A stretch of DNA of 64,000 bases from Dyadobacter sediminis (GCF_005860765.1 NZ_VCEI01000031.1:1-64000), one strand, 5' to 3'. Positions 25,343-35,580 are shown, numbered from the stretch's first letter. Notes: a model not told the origin generated them from the sequence alone. Numbers and translations: made by a program.

Positions 25343-27268
25343 CTATCTCAGAAGCATAAATGTACCACTTTTTTCAACAGTTTGATTGATATCGTCCGTG
25401 AATGTAACTTTATAAATGTATGAACCCGTTGGTGCATTGACACCGTTTATTTTGCCGTCCCAGCCATCCGCAAGGGCATTTGAGTGGAAAATTACTTCTC
25501 CCCAGCGGTTGAATACGGAGAAGGTAAAGGTTTTCAGCTGCGCAGACTTTGCCAGCAGCACATCGTTGAAACCGTCGCCATCAGGCGTAAAAGCATCGGG
25601 AACAAAGACACCGGCATTCCGTCTGTAATGGATAACATTGGAAAAACTCTCGAAACCGGGCACACTGGAAATTGCCTTAACCTGAAAATCATATTCCAGC
25701 TCACTTTTCTTATCCAGCTTCATAAAATATCCGTGGCTTTTCTGAACCGGAATTTCCTGCTGTGTTCCGCTTGTACCTTTTTGTATTATGCTATACTCTT
25801 TCAATCCGCCCAAAATCGGAAGTTCTGTGTTCCAGAAAAGTTTTGTCAATTCATTTTTGAGCAATATTGTGCAGATCGGCTGAGTTGGCGGCAGTTTTTG
25901 CCCGCATGAATTCTGATAGCTTAACCGGTAGCAATACGATTTTTCAGCGGTTTTTACGGAAAGGTCAGCGTACTCGTTCTGATTATACAAAGTTGTGATT
26001 TTCTTGAACACGCTGCTGCCTGCTTCCGCTTTGTCTATGGATAAATCATACGTGCTGTTCGGGCCGGAACCTGGAATATTTGCCTTTATTGTTACGGAAT
26101 TATCACTCATGACAGAAACCGAAGCCTGCTGAATCGGTTTGGGAACCGCTATTTCTGCCTTGATTCCTATTGGGGCCGAAGCCGAAGTTACGTCATTGAT
26201 CCGGGCGACAATCTGATACTCGGCATAACTTCCGCACTGCACATCTTCATCGGTGTACGTAACTTCGGAAACCGATGAAAATGACTTGATAACCGTTCCG
26301 TCACGCAGCAGATCATAGCTTTTGAACCCGTCGGGACTGCCGTACTGGTTCCATGCAAGTACGATTTTTCCGTCTTCAGATTTTCCTGAAAGCACCATGG
26401 AATGGATGACTTTGCTGTCCATTTCGCCGGAACACAAATCCTCCGAGGACAATTTCAAATAATAAACCTGCTTTACATTCAAACCTTTGATGTCATAAGG
26501 CTGCGTTCCGCCGGAAGACCGCGTTCCTGCAGTAATATAAGAAACACCGTCCGTACTGTGTTTAATGCTCGTTGGAATGGCCGTAATGCCCAGATAATTA
26601 AGCCGGATCGAGCCGTCCCCGCGCATTTCAACCGATTTAATCTGAATACTGTTGAGCTGCGCCTGCTTAAAGGAAACGGTTGCTGAATAAGGACGGCCGC
26701 GCGTACAGGATGCATTGGAACTATACAGCCCGGTTACTTTTACAACCGGACTTGCCGAAGTATTGTTATAGTAATGTTCCGCTGACATCACTGCGCCTTT
26801 TGCAACAATCTCGACAGGACTGTTATCGCCCCAGTTGATTTCATATTGATCGTATGCCTGAGAAACCTTGTTGTCCTGTATAACAAGGTTTACTTTCCCG
26901 CCGCCGCAGGAAGTATATTGCGCAGTAACTGGCTGACTTTCATAGACTTTGACATTCCGGCATGCAGTTGCTATTTTTCCGGAAGAAAGAAATACCCGCT
27001 GAAGAATCGTGAAATTTCCCGCCGTATTGTACTGGTATGAGGAGAGATTTATATAGGCCGGATTGGCATTTCCCTTGTAATCCAGTACATATTCCACCGC
27101 AATCGGATCGGGAACCGTATTGCTGATCTTGACAAGCAGCGGCGCGCAGCCTTCACTTTTATCAAGTCCGAAACCACCTCCGCCCACATCACATAAACCC
27201 TGGCTTTGTACGGAATTATTCAGGTATGAAGCCAATAATGGCAAGACAAACAGCAATTTCAATTTCAT
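25343..27268 (-). CDS. secreted protein with PKD-like repeat and gliding/T9SS C-terminal domain
   Basis: About 641 residues from the ATG at 27268, which gives a signal peptide MKLKLLFVLPLLASYLNN. The N-terminal domain has a PKD-like start (GCAPLLVKISNTVPDPIAVEYVLD), several fibronectin-type strand repeats follow, and the end is a type B sorting domain: VPDAFTPDGDGFNDVLL, FSVFNRWGEVIFHS, WDGKINGV, then a KSGTFMLLR end. Such C-terminal domains send proteins through the type IX secretion system to the surface. It is about 40% similar by eye in layout to the next gene, suggesting duplication. Likely an adhesin or matrix protein. Confidence 0.88.
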   Translation of the reverse strand: MKLKLLFVLPLLASYLNNSVQSQGLCDVGGGGFGLDKSEGCAPLLVKISNTVPDPIAVEYVLDYKGNANPAYINLSSYQYNTAGNFTILQRVFLSSGKIATACRNVKVYESQPVTAQYTSCGGGKVNLVIQDNKVSQAYDQYEINWGDNSPVEIVAKGAVMSAEHYYNNTSASPVVKVTGLYSSNASCTRGRPYSATVSFKQAQLNSIQIKSVEMRGDGSIRLNYLGITAIPTSIKHSTDGVSYITAGTRSSGGTQPYDIKGLNVKQVYYLKLSSEDLCSGEMDSKVIHSMVLSGKSEDGKIVLAWNQYGSPDGFKSYDLLRDGTVIKSFSSVSEVTYTDEDVQCGSYAEYQIVARINDVTSASAPIGIKAEIAVPKPIQQASVSVMSDNSVTIKANIPGSGPNSTYDLSIDKAEAGSSVFKKITTLYNQNEYADLSVKTAEKSYCYRLSYQNSCGQKLPPTQPICTILLKNELTKLFWNTELPILGGLKEYSIIQKGTSGTQQEIPVQKSHGYFMKLDKKSELEYDFQVKAISSVPGFESFSNVIHYRRNAGVFVPDAFTPDGDGFNDVLLAKSAQLKTFTFSVFNRWGEVIFHSNALADGWDGKINGVNAPTGSYIYKVTFTDDINQTVEKSGTFMLLR

Positions 27269-27439
27269 AAGTGTGTGCAACATTTAATAATAACTTTTTC
27301 AAAAAATTAAAATTAACGTTGAGCATCACGAAATCCGGTTTATGACCAGAGCAAATTTCCTCTGATCCAGAAACCTTTAAAATCTTCACTTATACCTTTT
27401 TCCTTCTAACTTTTCACTTCCTACATCCAGACACGTTCA

Positions 27440-29386
27440 TTACCGGATCAGTAAAAAGCTCCCTTCTTTCCTGACTTCCTTACCCGCAGCATCCGTCAGG
27501 TCAATTTTGTACAGATAATATCCTGCCGGCGCTTTTCCGCCCGACGTATTGCCGTCCCATCCTTCCGCGGCATTTTTGGAATGAAAAATCACTTCTCCCC
27601 AGCGGTTGAATACAGACATACTGAAATCCGTCACAAAATATGCTTTCACCTCAAACCTTTCATTGTACGCATCTCCGTTTGGCGTAAATGCATCCGGAAT
27701 CAGCAAAATGGCATTCTGTGAAAAATTGAGCACATTGGAGTAACTCACCAGATTTCCGCTTGCCGAGTTCGCTTTTACCTGAAAAGAAAACGCCGACTGC
27801 GCTTCCAGATCCAGTGCATGGCTTGTTTCCAGCTGCTTTGGAATTTCATCCAGCACGTTTCCGGTTGTTGCATCCGTCTGCACAAGATCGTAAGAACTTA
27901 TTCCCTGCGTAAAAGGAGAATTCCCGTTCCAGGAAATGGTGGAAGTGCTGTTTTCCAGAAATATGGAGCATACCGGCGAACTGTAGTCCGGTCCGCGCAC
28001 ATTACAGGCATTTTCATAAATAAAGCGATAACAATACGAACTTTCATTTGTATTCACGCCTGAATCTTCAAACTGCAGACTTTGATTATCCAACGGTGAA
28101 ACCTGCTGAAAATCCGTACTTCCGAGCAAAGCCCTTTCCACAATCAGATCGTAAGTGCTTGTAAGCCCTTCGCCTGTAAGTTCAACTTGCGTTGAGATGG
28201 TTTTTTCATCTTTAACCGTCACACTGGCCGTACCGATTACTTCCGGAGCTACTGTTTTTGGCTGAAGACGGACAGGAGCAGAATACGAACGCACATCATC
28301 GGAGACAACTGCTACAATCACATATTCGTAATCAATGCCGCATTTTACATCCGTATCCAGGTAAGAAAGCTGATCCGAGGTGACAAAAACCACCGTTCCG
28401 TTACGCACCAGCTGATATTGCAGCACACTGCCCGAAAACGTCAGATGCTCCCACGAAACGGATATAATTTCATCCAGTGAAAAATCGCCTTCTTTCAGCA
28501 ACATGCTACTGACGATCGGACTTTCGATTGTATTGCCGCAAATATCCGTGGAAGACAGCCTGAATCTGTAAATCTGTGCAGGATTGAGATTACCGATGGT
28601 TACAGAATGCGAGCCTGCGGACTGGCTGGTTTTACCCGTTGGCGCAAACTGGCCGTTTCCGCTGTCCATCAGAATTTCGGTCGGAACGCCTTCCATGCCG
28701 TCGTATATGATTTTGGCTTCTCCGGACGCAAGCATTTCAACGGTCCGGATTCCGACTTCCGTCAGTGGCTGCGGCACAAACGGGCCGGTGAATGTAGTGG
28801 AAACCGAACTTTGTTGGCATTGTCCGCTATTGTATCTTCCGCTTACGATGATATCCGGGATATTTCCGCCATTATAGGTATGATTCAGCACAAGGTTATC
28901 GCTGCCCGTTAAAGTGACCGTCTCCTTTGAACCGTCGCCCCAGTTTACTTCAATAAAGTCATACGATTTTGAAATACTGTCATTGGTAATGGACAATTGC
29001 GCTTTTCCGTCGGGGCATTTGATGAGATTGGCCTTTGGCGCTCTTGTTTCCAGCACTTCTATATCCTGGCATTGGCTGAAACCTGTTCCGTTTGCACTTC
29101 CAAACTGTAAAATGGTATAAGTACCCGGCGTTGTATAAACATAGGAAGAATCCTGCGTAATGTCACCCGCGTCCGGCGATCCTTTCGACCTGTCAAAATT
29201 GAAAGCATAACTTATGTTCTCTGCGCCGGCCACTTCATTCTGAACGGAAATGGTCAAAGGCGCACAGCCTTGCGCTGCGCTGATTGAAAACCCACCTGTA
29301 GTTCCGCAATTTTGTCCTGAAACCTCGTTGTGAAAAAGTGTGAATATGCCGAATAAGAGAAATAACAGTAGTAGTCTGATCTTCAT
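27440..29386 (-). CDS. secreted paralogue with gliding/T9SS C-terminal domain
   Basis: About 648 residues from the ATG at 29386, chosen because it starts a signal peptide (MKIRLLLLFLLFGIFTLF); the open frame runs to 29593 across the ribBA promoter. The layout matches its downstream neighbour: a PKD-like first domain (GCAPLTISVQNEVAGAENISYAFN), fibronectin-like repeats, and the sorting domain LIPDAFTPNGDAYNERFEV with MSVFNRWGEVIFHS. The pair lies in tandem with a 171-bp gap, arising most simply by duplication. Presumably a surface protein exported by type IX secretion. Confidence 0.88.
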   Translation of the reverse strand: MKIRLLLLFLLFGIFTLFHNEVSGQNCGTTGGFSISAAQGCAPLTISVQNEVAGAENISYAFNFDRSKGSPDAGDITQDSSYVYTTPGTYTILQFGSANGTGFSQCQDIEVLETRAPKANLIKCPDGKAQLSITNDSISKSYDFIEVNWGDGSKETVTLTGSDNLVLNHTYNGGNIPDIIVSGRYNSGQCQQSSVSTTFTGPFVPQPLTEVGIRTVEMLASGEAKIIYDGMEGVPTEILMDSGNGQFAPTGKTSQSAGSHSVTIGNLNPAQIYRFRLSSTDICGNTIESPIVSSMLLKEGDFSLDEIISVSWEHLTFSGSVLQYQLVRNGTVVFVTSDQLSYLDTDVKCGIDYEYVIVAVVSDDVRSYSAPVRLQPKTVAPEVIGTASVTVKDEKTISTQVELTGEGLTSTYDLIVERALLGSTDFQQVSPLDNQSLQFEDSGVNTNESSYCYRFIYENACNVRGPDYSSPVCSIFLENSTSTISWNGNSPFTQGISSYDLVQTDATTGNVLDEIPKQLETSHALDLEAQSAFSFQVKANSASGNLVSYSNVLNFSQNAILLIPDAFTPNGDAYNERFEVKAYFVTDFSMSVFNRWGEVIFHSKNAAEGWDGNTSGGKAPAGYYLYKIDLTDAAGKEVRKEGSFLLIR

Positions 29387-29513
29387 AAGTTGAGTAAAAG
29401 TTGTATCCGAAATCAGGAGTCTGTGATTGGAAAAGGTTTTTGAAACGGAACCAGAGAATCCTTTGTTTAAATGCAACGGAGGTTCAAAAATAGAACTTTC
29501 AATATTAACACTG

Positions 29514-29521
29514 TACCTTTG
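29514..29521 (+). promoter_or_regulatory. putative -7 element upstream of ribBA
   Basis: TACCTTTG fits the Bacteroidota -7 consensus TAnnTTTG and lies 51 bp before the ribBA start. The -33 element at the expected distance is weak. No FMN riboswitch hairpins are recognised in this gap. Confidence 0.5.
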
Positions 29522-29571
29522 CAGTGTAAAAACGAGTTTTTGTACAAAACTATTTTTTATCGACCTTATTA

Positions 29572-30819
29572 ATGAATAACAATAGCAACTCAATTGTGCT
29601 TGATTCCATAGAAGAAGCCATAGAAGCCATCCGCAGAGGTGAATTGATTATGGTAGTCGATGACGAAGACCGCGAAAACGAAGGTGATTTCATTTGTGCC
29701 GCCGAACTTGTCACACCCGAAATCGTGAATTTCATGGCGCGTGAAGGCCGCGGCCTCATCTGCGTCCCGCTTACAGAAGAGCGCTGCGCCGAGCTGGAAC
29801 TGGAAATGATGGTCGGCAATAATACCGCATTGCATGAAACGGCCTTTACCGTTTCTGTTGATTTGCTGGGCAACGGCTGTACGACGGGTATTTCTGCGAG
29901 CGACCGCGCCAAAACCATTCTTGCGCTTGTCAATCCGGAAACAAAACCTGCCGATCTTGGCCGCCCGGGACATATATTTCCTTTAAGGGCTAAAAAAGGC
30001 GGTGTGCTCAGGCGTACGGGCCATACCGAAGCTGCGATTGATTTTCCGCGTCTGGCCGGATTGTCGCCGGCGGGCGTGCTGGTAGAAATCCTGAATGAAG
30101 ACGGCTCCATGGCGCGTCTTCCGCAACTGCGTGAAATTGCGGACCGGCTCAAACTCAAACTGGTCAGTATCAAAGATCTGATTGAATACCGGCTTCGCAA
30201 GGAATCGCTGATCAAAAGGGAAATCGGTGTGGATATGCCTACGAACTGGGGCCATTTTGACCTTATTGCGTATCGTCAGATTAATACGGGCGATCTGCAT
30301 CTGGCTTTGGTTAAGGGAACCTGGGAAAAAGATGAGCCTGTACTTGTACGCGTTCATTCTTCCTGCGTAACCGGCGATATCTTCGGATCGTGCCGCTGCG
30401 ATTGCGGTCCGCAGTTGCATGCTGCGATGGACATGGTGGACAAAGCCGGAAAAGGTGTTATTGTTTATATGAATCAGGAAGGCCGCGGAATTGGTCTGCT
30501 GAACAAACTGAAAGCCTACAAATTGCAGGAAATGGGCCGCGACACCGTAGAAGCCAATCTCGAACTCGGGTTTCCGATGGACGACAGGGATTACGGCGTT
30601 GGTGCCCAGATTCTAAGAGACCTGAATGTTACAAAGCTGAAACTGATTACCAACAATCCTAAAAAACGTGCGGGATTGATCGGTTACGGACTGGAAATCA
30701 TGGAATCCGTCAATATCGAAATCTTGTCGAATCCGCATAACGAAAAGTATCTTTTGACAAAAAGAGATAAAATGGGGCATAACCTGAATAATCTTACCAT
30801 TTCCACAACGCAAGGATGA
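29572..30819 (+). CDS. ribBA: bifunctional DHBP synthase / GTP cyclohydrolase II
   Basis: A 415-residue fusion that makes both early riboflavin precursors. The N-terminal RibB domain (to about 205) has the acidic loop DDEDRENEGD and RTGHTEAAIDFPRLAG, giving 3,4-dihydroxy-2-butanone 4-phosphate from ribulose 5-phosphate. The C-terminal RibA domain has the zinc cysteines in HSSCVTGDIFGSCRCDCGPQ and the later YMNQEGRGIGL, and opens GTP. The next gene, an acetyltransferase, starts inside its stop (ATGA), so they are co-translated. Confidence 0.96.
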   Translation: MNNNSNSIVLDSIEEAIEAIRRGELIMVVDDEDRENEGDFICAAELVTPEIVNFMAREGRGLICVPLTEERCAELELEMMVGNNTALHETAFTVSVDLLGNGCTTGISASDRAKTILALVNPETKPADLGRPGHIFPLRAKKGGVLRRTGHTEAAIDFPRLAGLSPAGVLVEILNEDGSMARLPQLREIADRLKLKLVSIKDLIEYRLRKESLIKREIGVDMPTNWGHFDLIAYRQINTGDLHLALVKGTWEKDEPVLVRVHSSCVTGDIFGSCRCDCGPQLHAAMDMVDKAGKGVIVYMNQEGRGIGLLNKLKAYKLQEMGRDTVEANLELGFPMDDRDYGVGAQILRDLNVTKLKLITNNPKKRAGLIGYGLEIMESVNIEILSNPHNEKYLLTKRDKMGHNLNNLTISTTQG

Positions 30820-31244
30820 CGGCTGTTCAAATTGTCACTTCTGAAAGCGATATTCTGAAATGCCGCAGTGCGATACAGGCATTGCGGCCATTGCTCACCG
30901 GCGATCTTTATATCGAAGCGGTACAAAAAACATTGGCAGATAACCGGCAGATCATTTTCATTGAAGAGGCAGACGAAGCGGTAGCTATTGCCGTTTTTGA
31001 AACAGGTTACAATTTATTCCGTGGAAAATATATTTACATTGATGACCTTTCCACACTTCCTGCACACCGTAAAAAAGGGTATGCAGGAATATTGCTGGAC
31101 TGGATCATGAATTATGCAAAGCAGGAAAATTTCAATGAGATTCATCTTGATTCCGGCGTTAACGAAGCACGGACAAATGCACACAGGCTGTATCTGAACA
31201 AAAGATTCCAGATAACCAGCATGCATTTTGTAACCAGAGTCTGA
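30816..31244 (+). CDS. GNAT family N-acetyltransferase
   Basis: A 142-residue acetyl-CoA-dependent acetyltransferase with the GNAT core: strand GKYIYIDDLSTLPAHRKKGYAGILLDWIMNYAK, the RxxGxA-type CoA loop (HRKKGYAG), and the final NEARTNAHRLYLNKRFQ. The substrate is not predictable. The start overlaps the ribBA stop, and hldE1-like kinase follows after 50 bp, but no shared pathway is evident. Confidence 0.88.
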   Translation: MTAVQIVTSESDILKCRSAIQALRPLLTGDLYIEAVQKTLADNRQIIFIEEADEAVAIAVFETGYNLFRGKYIYIDDLSTLPAHRKKGYAGILLDWIMNYAKQENFNEIHLDSGVNEARTNAHRLYLNKRFQITSMHFVTRV

Positions 31245-31294
31245 ATTGTACTCAGGCTTGTCAATTGGATTTATTAACAGCGGTATCAACTTAA

Positions 31295-32272
31295 ATGGAT
31301 ATTAATCAGGTTTTTGAAGCATTTAATTCCCTGCGTGTACTGGTTATCGGAGATGTTATGCTGGACTCGTATGTCTGGGGAAAAGTAGAAAGAATATCAC
31401 CGGAAGCGCCCGTTCCGGTTGTCAATGTCCGGAAACGCGAGTACCGGCTCGGCGGAGCGGGAAATGTTTTATTAAACGTGCAATCTCTTGGCGCAGAAGC
31501 CATTGTATGTTCCGTTATTGGAACAGACAGTGCAGGCGATTTGCTGCAGGAAAGCCTTCGCGCCAAAGGCCTGAACTGTGAAGGCCTGATCCGGAGCGAA
31601 AACCGCATTACAACCATCAAAGAACGCATCATTGCAGGCTCTCAGCAAGTTGTGCGTATCGATACGGAAACAGACAAGCCCGTATCAAAAGCAGAAAGTG
31701 AAAAACTGGTTGCCAAAGCCAAAGAACTCATTCCTTCCTGCCAGGTCATTATTTTTGAAGATTACGACAAAGGCGTTCTAACGCCGGAATCTATTGCTGA
31801 AATCACTTCCTTTGCCAACGCGCAAAATGTTCCGACCGTTGTCGATCCCAAAAAGCGCAATTTCCTCTCCTATCATCATACCACGCTTTTTAAACCCAAT
31901 CTGAAAGAGCTTCGCGAGGGCCTGAAAGTGGAATTCAATGTGGATAATCCCGATGAATTGCAGTCGGTTGTGCAGCAATTGAAAGAAACACTACATGTAA
32001 ACGGCGCATTGATCACGCTTTCGGAACGAGGCGTCTTTATTGATTATCAGGAAGAAATCCACAAACTGCCTGCGCATATCCGTCACATTGCGGATGTTTC
32101 CGGAGCCGGCGATACGGTCATCAGCATTGCGGCATGCTGCATCGCGCTGAACTTGCCTCCGAAAACGATTGCTGCTGTTTCAAATTTAGGCGGCGGGCTC
32201 GTCTGCGAGCTTGTAGGAGTCGTTCCGATTGATAAAAAGCGACTGAAAGCAGAAGCCGAAAAATTATTTTAA
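31295..32272 (+). CDS. D-glycero-beta-D-manno-heptose-7-phosphate kinase type (PfkB family)
   Basis: A 325-residue PfkB-family sugar kinase close to the RfaE1 (HldE N-terminal) type. It has VLVIGDVMLDSYVWGKVERISPEAPVP, the early glycine pair GGAGNVLLNVQSLGA, and the catalytic loop DVSGAGDTVIS near the C-terminus with the base aspartate. In LPS heptose synthesis it phosphorylates heptose 7-phosphate. The nucleotidyltransferase half of HldE is absent, as is usual in Bacteroidota with split genes. A ribokinase-type alternative is less likely given the N-terminus. Confidence 0.87.
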   Translation: MDINQVFEAFNSLRVLVIGDVMLDSYVWGKVERISPEAPVPVVNVRKREYRLGGAGNVLLNVQSLGAEAIVCSVIGTDSAGDLLQESLRAKGLNCEGLIRSENRITTIKERIIAGSQQVVRIDTETDKPVSKAESEKLVAKAKELIPSCQVIIFEDYDKGVLTPESIAEITSFANAQNVPTVVDPKKRNFLSYHHTTLFKPNLKELREGLKVEFNVDNPDELQSVVQQLKETLHVNGALITLSERGVFIDYQEEIHKLPAHIRHIADVSGAGDTVISIAACCIALNLPPKTIAAVSNLGGGLVCELVGVVPIDKKRLKAEAEKLF

Positions 32273-32294
32273 CAAACCGTTATGCCAGCTTTAT

Positions 32295-33275
32295 TTACCA
32301 GTTTATTCCCGATTGACCCAGTCCCATTCTGCGGGTAAATTTGGACGAAAGTTTGGAGCGGCTTGTGATGTAGCGTACACTTGCGCCGATATACGGCGTA
32401 ACCGCCGGGTTTTCGGAAGAAAGATTTTGCCGTGCACTGTTGAAAGTTCGTAGCTGACGGAAAGTGGAAACACCTGCTTCCAGCGAAATATTCAGTGCCG
32501 TAAACAAATGCGCATTGGCCGAAATCCCGGTTTTTATATGCCTGTAATTTTCACGCATCAACTTTTTCTCTTCGGGTGTCTGCACCTGAAAACCGCCGCT
32601 GTAACCATTCAGACCGGCTAGCATATCCACATTAAACCATTTGGTCGCTTTGTAATTTACGTTGGCCATAAACGGAAGCAACGCGGATGCGCGCCAATGT
32701 TTTCCCAGTCCTTTATTAACGCCAAGAACCGGAACGAAACGCAGTTTCTGGTTATAAGTCAGAACGGAACCGTACATAATCTGTGTACGCAGTCCCAGAA
32801 TATGCATCCGGGCGGCGCCTCCCCAGAAAAACGGCTGCGGACTGAAAAATGTTTCGTTCGTTTCTGTGATGCCCAATCCGCCGCCGTATACCCACAGCCG
32901 GTCTTTAATACTCGCCTGCAGACGGATCACGCCCAACGAAAGGGTTTTGTAGCCGTTTTCCGGATTGTTCTTGCCGTCAATAGTCGGCTGAATCTGATTG
33001 TACTGCGCCAGCATCACCGTGTGAACTGCCCGGAGATCGAATTTTTTCTTCAGACTGTATCCAAGCTGTACTTCGCTTTGTACCGGAATGATGCCCAGAA
33101 ATCCGGTCCGGGTCATTCCGAAATCCTGCGTTCCGTTCAGGCTCGAAGGAACGGCATAATCCGCTTTTAAAGTAACATTCGGGTAAAAAAGCCTGCTCAG
33201 GGCAAAATGCTGCGCATTTACAGAAGTTACACTTGCAAGTAAAAGACAGGCAGACAGCCAGCGGAAAGAGATCAT
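32295..33275 (-). CDS. outer membrane beta-barrel-like protein
   Basis: A 326-residue protein with signal peptide MISFRWLSACLLLASVTSVNA followed by QHFALSRLF. The remainder is rich in alternating aromatic strands (GYKTLSLGVIRLQASIKDRLWVYGGGLG, VNYKATKWFNVDMLAGLNGYSGGF), as in small Bacteroidota outer-membrane barrels, and ends in tryptophan, which fits a barrel terminal signal. No family name is recognised. Convergent with the kinase gene, 22 bp apart. Confidence 0.6.
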   Translation of the reverse strand: MISFRWLSACLLLASVTSVNAQHFALSRLFYPNVTLKADYAVPSSLNGTQDFGMTRTGFLGIIPVQSEVQLGYSLKKKFDLRAVHTVMLAQYNQIQPTIDGKNNPENGYKTLSLGVIRLQASIKDRLWVYGGGLGITETNETFFSPQPFFWGGAARMHILGLRTQIMYGSVLTYNQKLRFVPVLGVNKGLGKHWRASALLPFMANVNYKATKWFNVDMLAGLNGYSGGFQVQTPEEKKLMRENYRHIKTGISANAHLFTALNISLEAGVSTFRQLRTFNSARQNLSSENPAVTPYIGASVRYITSRSKLSSKFTRRMGLGQSGINW

Positions 33276-33407
33276 GCGAAGAAATTAGGTGCGTGGATTT
33301 GGCAAATAACGTCAAAATTTATGACCTATTGTACGACATACTGTTGTATGCTATTTTGATAAAAAATATGTTCTTTTACAAACACTGCACTTACACTACA
33401 TAAATAT

Positions 33408-35186
33408 ATGTTTCAATTACCTTCTCTGCAGACACTTGCAAAAAGTCTTTTACACACTTTTACAAGATACAAGTGGATCATACCAATCATTTTCGTTAAA
33501 ACCGTTTTGCTAATCTGGCATAATGAAACGGCGTTTGATGATAAAAATTCAAGATACCTGCTCGTAAGAGCAATCTATACAGCTTTTATTGCACTTCCAC
33601 TCACGCTTGCTGTTGAACTTGCAGCGGAAAGACGGTTATGGAGAACGCCGGTCAAAATCGGAATACTGGCCATTTTGGCTGCGCTTCTGGCTTTGTTCTT
33701 CTTTACGCTTGCACCCGAACCCGATCAGGATGATTTATACCGGTTTTTCCTGTTCATGGCAGGAGCTCATCTGCTGGTCTCTTTTGCGCCGTTTTGGGGA
33801 GTTAATGAACCCAACGGATTCTGGCAGTTCAATAAAACGCTTTTTCTTCAGATCCTGAATGCCACTTTATACGCCGTTACCCTGTATATCGGATTGCTTA
33901 TTGCGGTAGAAACGGTGCAATTTCTGTTCAACATCAAATTTTTGTTTCAAATAGAACAGGATCTGATGACTGTCATTTTCACTTTTTTTCATACGCTCTT
34001 TTTCCTGAGCAAAATTCCCGAGCCGCTTGCCGGTCTGGAAAATCAATCGGATTATCCGTCCGGACTGAAAATATTTACGCAATATGTGCTTTTGCCGCTT
34101 GAAGTTATTTACCTCGTTATCTTGTACGTTTATACAGGCAAAATTCTTGTGCAGTGGAAGTTGCCGGAAGGCGGCGTTGCTTATCTTGTACTTGCATTTT
34201 CAACAGCCGGAATTCTGGCGTTGCTGCTGCTTTATCCGTTACGAAAAAACCAGCATGAACGCTGGGTTAACCTTTTCAGTCACCGTTTTTACTTGGCCTT
34301 GCTGCCGCTGATTGTATTGCTTTTTACCGGGATTTTTCGCCGGATCAATGATTACGGCATTACGGAAAACCGGTATCTCGTTGCGGTACTTGCCTTCTGG
34401 CTGCTTGGAATAACGGTTTATTTTCTGTTTGGCAAAAAAGAAGACATCCGCTGGATTCCGGTCACGCTGTCGGTTATTTGTTTTGTACTGCCAATTGGCC
34501 CATGGAATATTTTTCAAGTTGCCAAAAACAGTCAGCTCGAAAAATTTCATGATTTGCTTACCGAATACAAACTTCTGGATAGGCACGGGAAAGTTACAGG
34601 AAAAGCAAAAATGCCCGCAGAGGATTACGAGCAGGTTTTTTCCATTGCCCGGTATTTTACTTCGCGCGACAAGGAAGCACTTGCGGGTTATTTTTCCAAT
34701 TTGCCAAAAAATCGAAAGCATGATTACCAACTGGATAATGCAATAGAAGACCGGCTAAGGGATCATATCACAAGCAGTAAAGCCGAAGATTTCGACAATT
34801 ACATGTCCTATTCTTCACGCCATGCTTCGGGAATGCAATCAGATTTCTTGATTGAAGGCTTTGACCATTTGTTTTTCTTTGACGCAGTGGAAACCACGAT
34901 TACAACACACCGTGAATGGCAAATCAAAGCGGAAGATCGGGGCAGGATTTTAACTGTTTACAAAGCGAATAATAAAGTTTTCAGCATTGATATTGATAAA
35001 AAAATCAAAGAACTGAACAAGAAATTCGGGAGAAACAATACAGAAGTTCCTGCCTCCCGGCTTTTTATCGACAATCAAAATTCAGAAAACCGGATTCGGG
35101 TTATTTTTAAATCCATATACTTAAATGGCCAGTATTATTCATGTGAAGGAGTATTTTTGTACAGTGATTTGAACCATAAAAAATAA
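33408..35186 (+). CDS. DUF4153 family membrane protein
   Basis: A 592-residue protein with about ten to twelve membrane helices in the first 370 residues (for example KIGILAILAALLALFFFTLAP and FWLLGITVYFLFG) and a soluble C-terminal domain of about 200 residues. The helix pattern and length fit DUF4153 proteins, whose role is unknown. It stands alone, with a divergent gap of 132 bp to the outer-membrane gene. Confidence 0.7.
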   Translation: MFQLPSLQTLAKSLLHTFTRYKWIIPIIFVKTVLLIWHNETAFDDKNSRYLLVRAIYTAFIALPLTLAVELAAERRLWRTPVKIGILAILAALLALFFFTLAPEPDQDDLYRFFLFMAGAHLLVSFAPFWGVNEPNGFWQFNKTLFLQILNATLYAVTLYIGLLIAVETVQFLFNIKFLFQIEQDLMTVIFTFFHTLFFLSKIPEPLAGLENQSDYPSGLKIFTQYVLLPLEVIYLVILYVYTGKILVQWKLPEGGVAYLVLAFSTAGILALLLLYPLRKNQHERWVNLFSHRFYLALLPLIVLLFTGIFRRINDYGITENRYLVAVLAFWLLGITVYFLFGKKEDIRWIPVTLSVICFVLPIGPWNIFQVAKNSQLEKFHDLLTEYKLLDRHGKVTGKAKMPAEDYEQVFSIARYFTSRDKEALAGYFSNLPKNRKHDYQLDNAIEDRLRDHITSSKAEDFDNYMSYSSRHASGMQSDFLIEGFDHLFFFDAVETTITTHREWQIKAEDRGRILTVYKANNKVFSIDIDKKIKELNKKFGRNNTEVPASRLFIDNQNSENRIRVIFKSIYLNGQYYSCEGVFLYSDLNHKK

Positions 35187-35289
35187 CCTTTTATAGCATT
35201 TCACCGTCCATTTTGCTGGCTTTTTAAATCTGCAAGATCTTTGGTACGTGCAGTTGTCTTTTTTTCAGTAATTAAATCTGGTAAACTGA

Positions 35290-35523
35290 TTACTTGAAAC
35301 GGAACGTCTTCAAAATCGGCTTGTAGACTTCTTTTGTAACAGACATCAAAATCCTGTTCAGAAGATGCATTACATCATCACTGCTGATATCCATAAAAAG
35401 CGCTTTTTTGTTTAACGGATTGGAACGGTAAAGTTTTCCAGCCAACTTGTTTAAACGTCCAAGTGCTTCAATATTTTCAGAATAACGATGCTGTAAAATG
35501 TTAACGGATATAATTTTAACTAG
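35290..35523 (-). pseudogene. possible gene remnant, no clear start
   Basis: An open minus-strand frame of about 77 codons ends at TAA (35290-35292) with a natural-looking sequence, including SENIEALGRLNKLAGKLYR and KALFMDISSDDVMHLLNRI. It begins right after an in-frame TGA and has no ATG before its middle (M at about 35401). I do not recognise the family. It could be a degraded or truncated copy of a small protein gene, or a short gene starting at the internal ATG. Confidence 0.3.
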
Positions 35524-35580
35524 TCAGTTTCTAAAAATTTAGATAAAAAATCCAAACAACTAGCACAAATTCCATGTACA

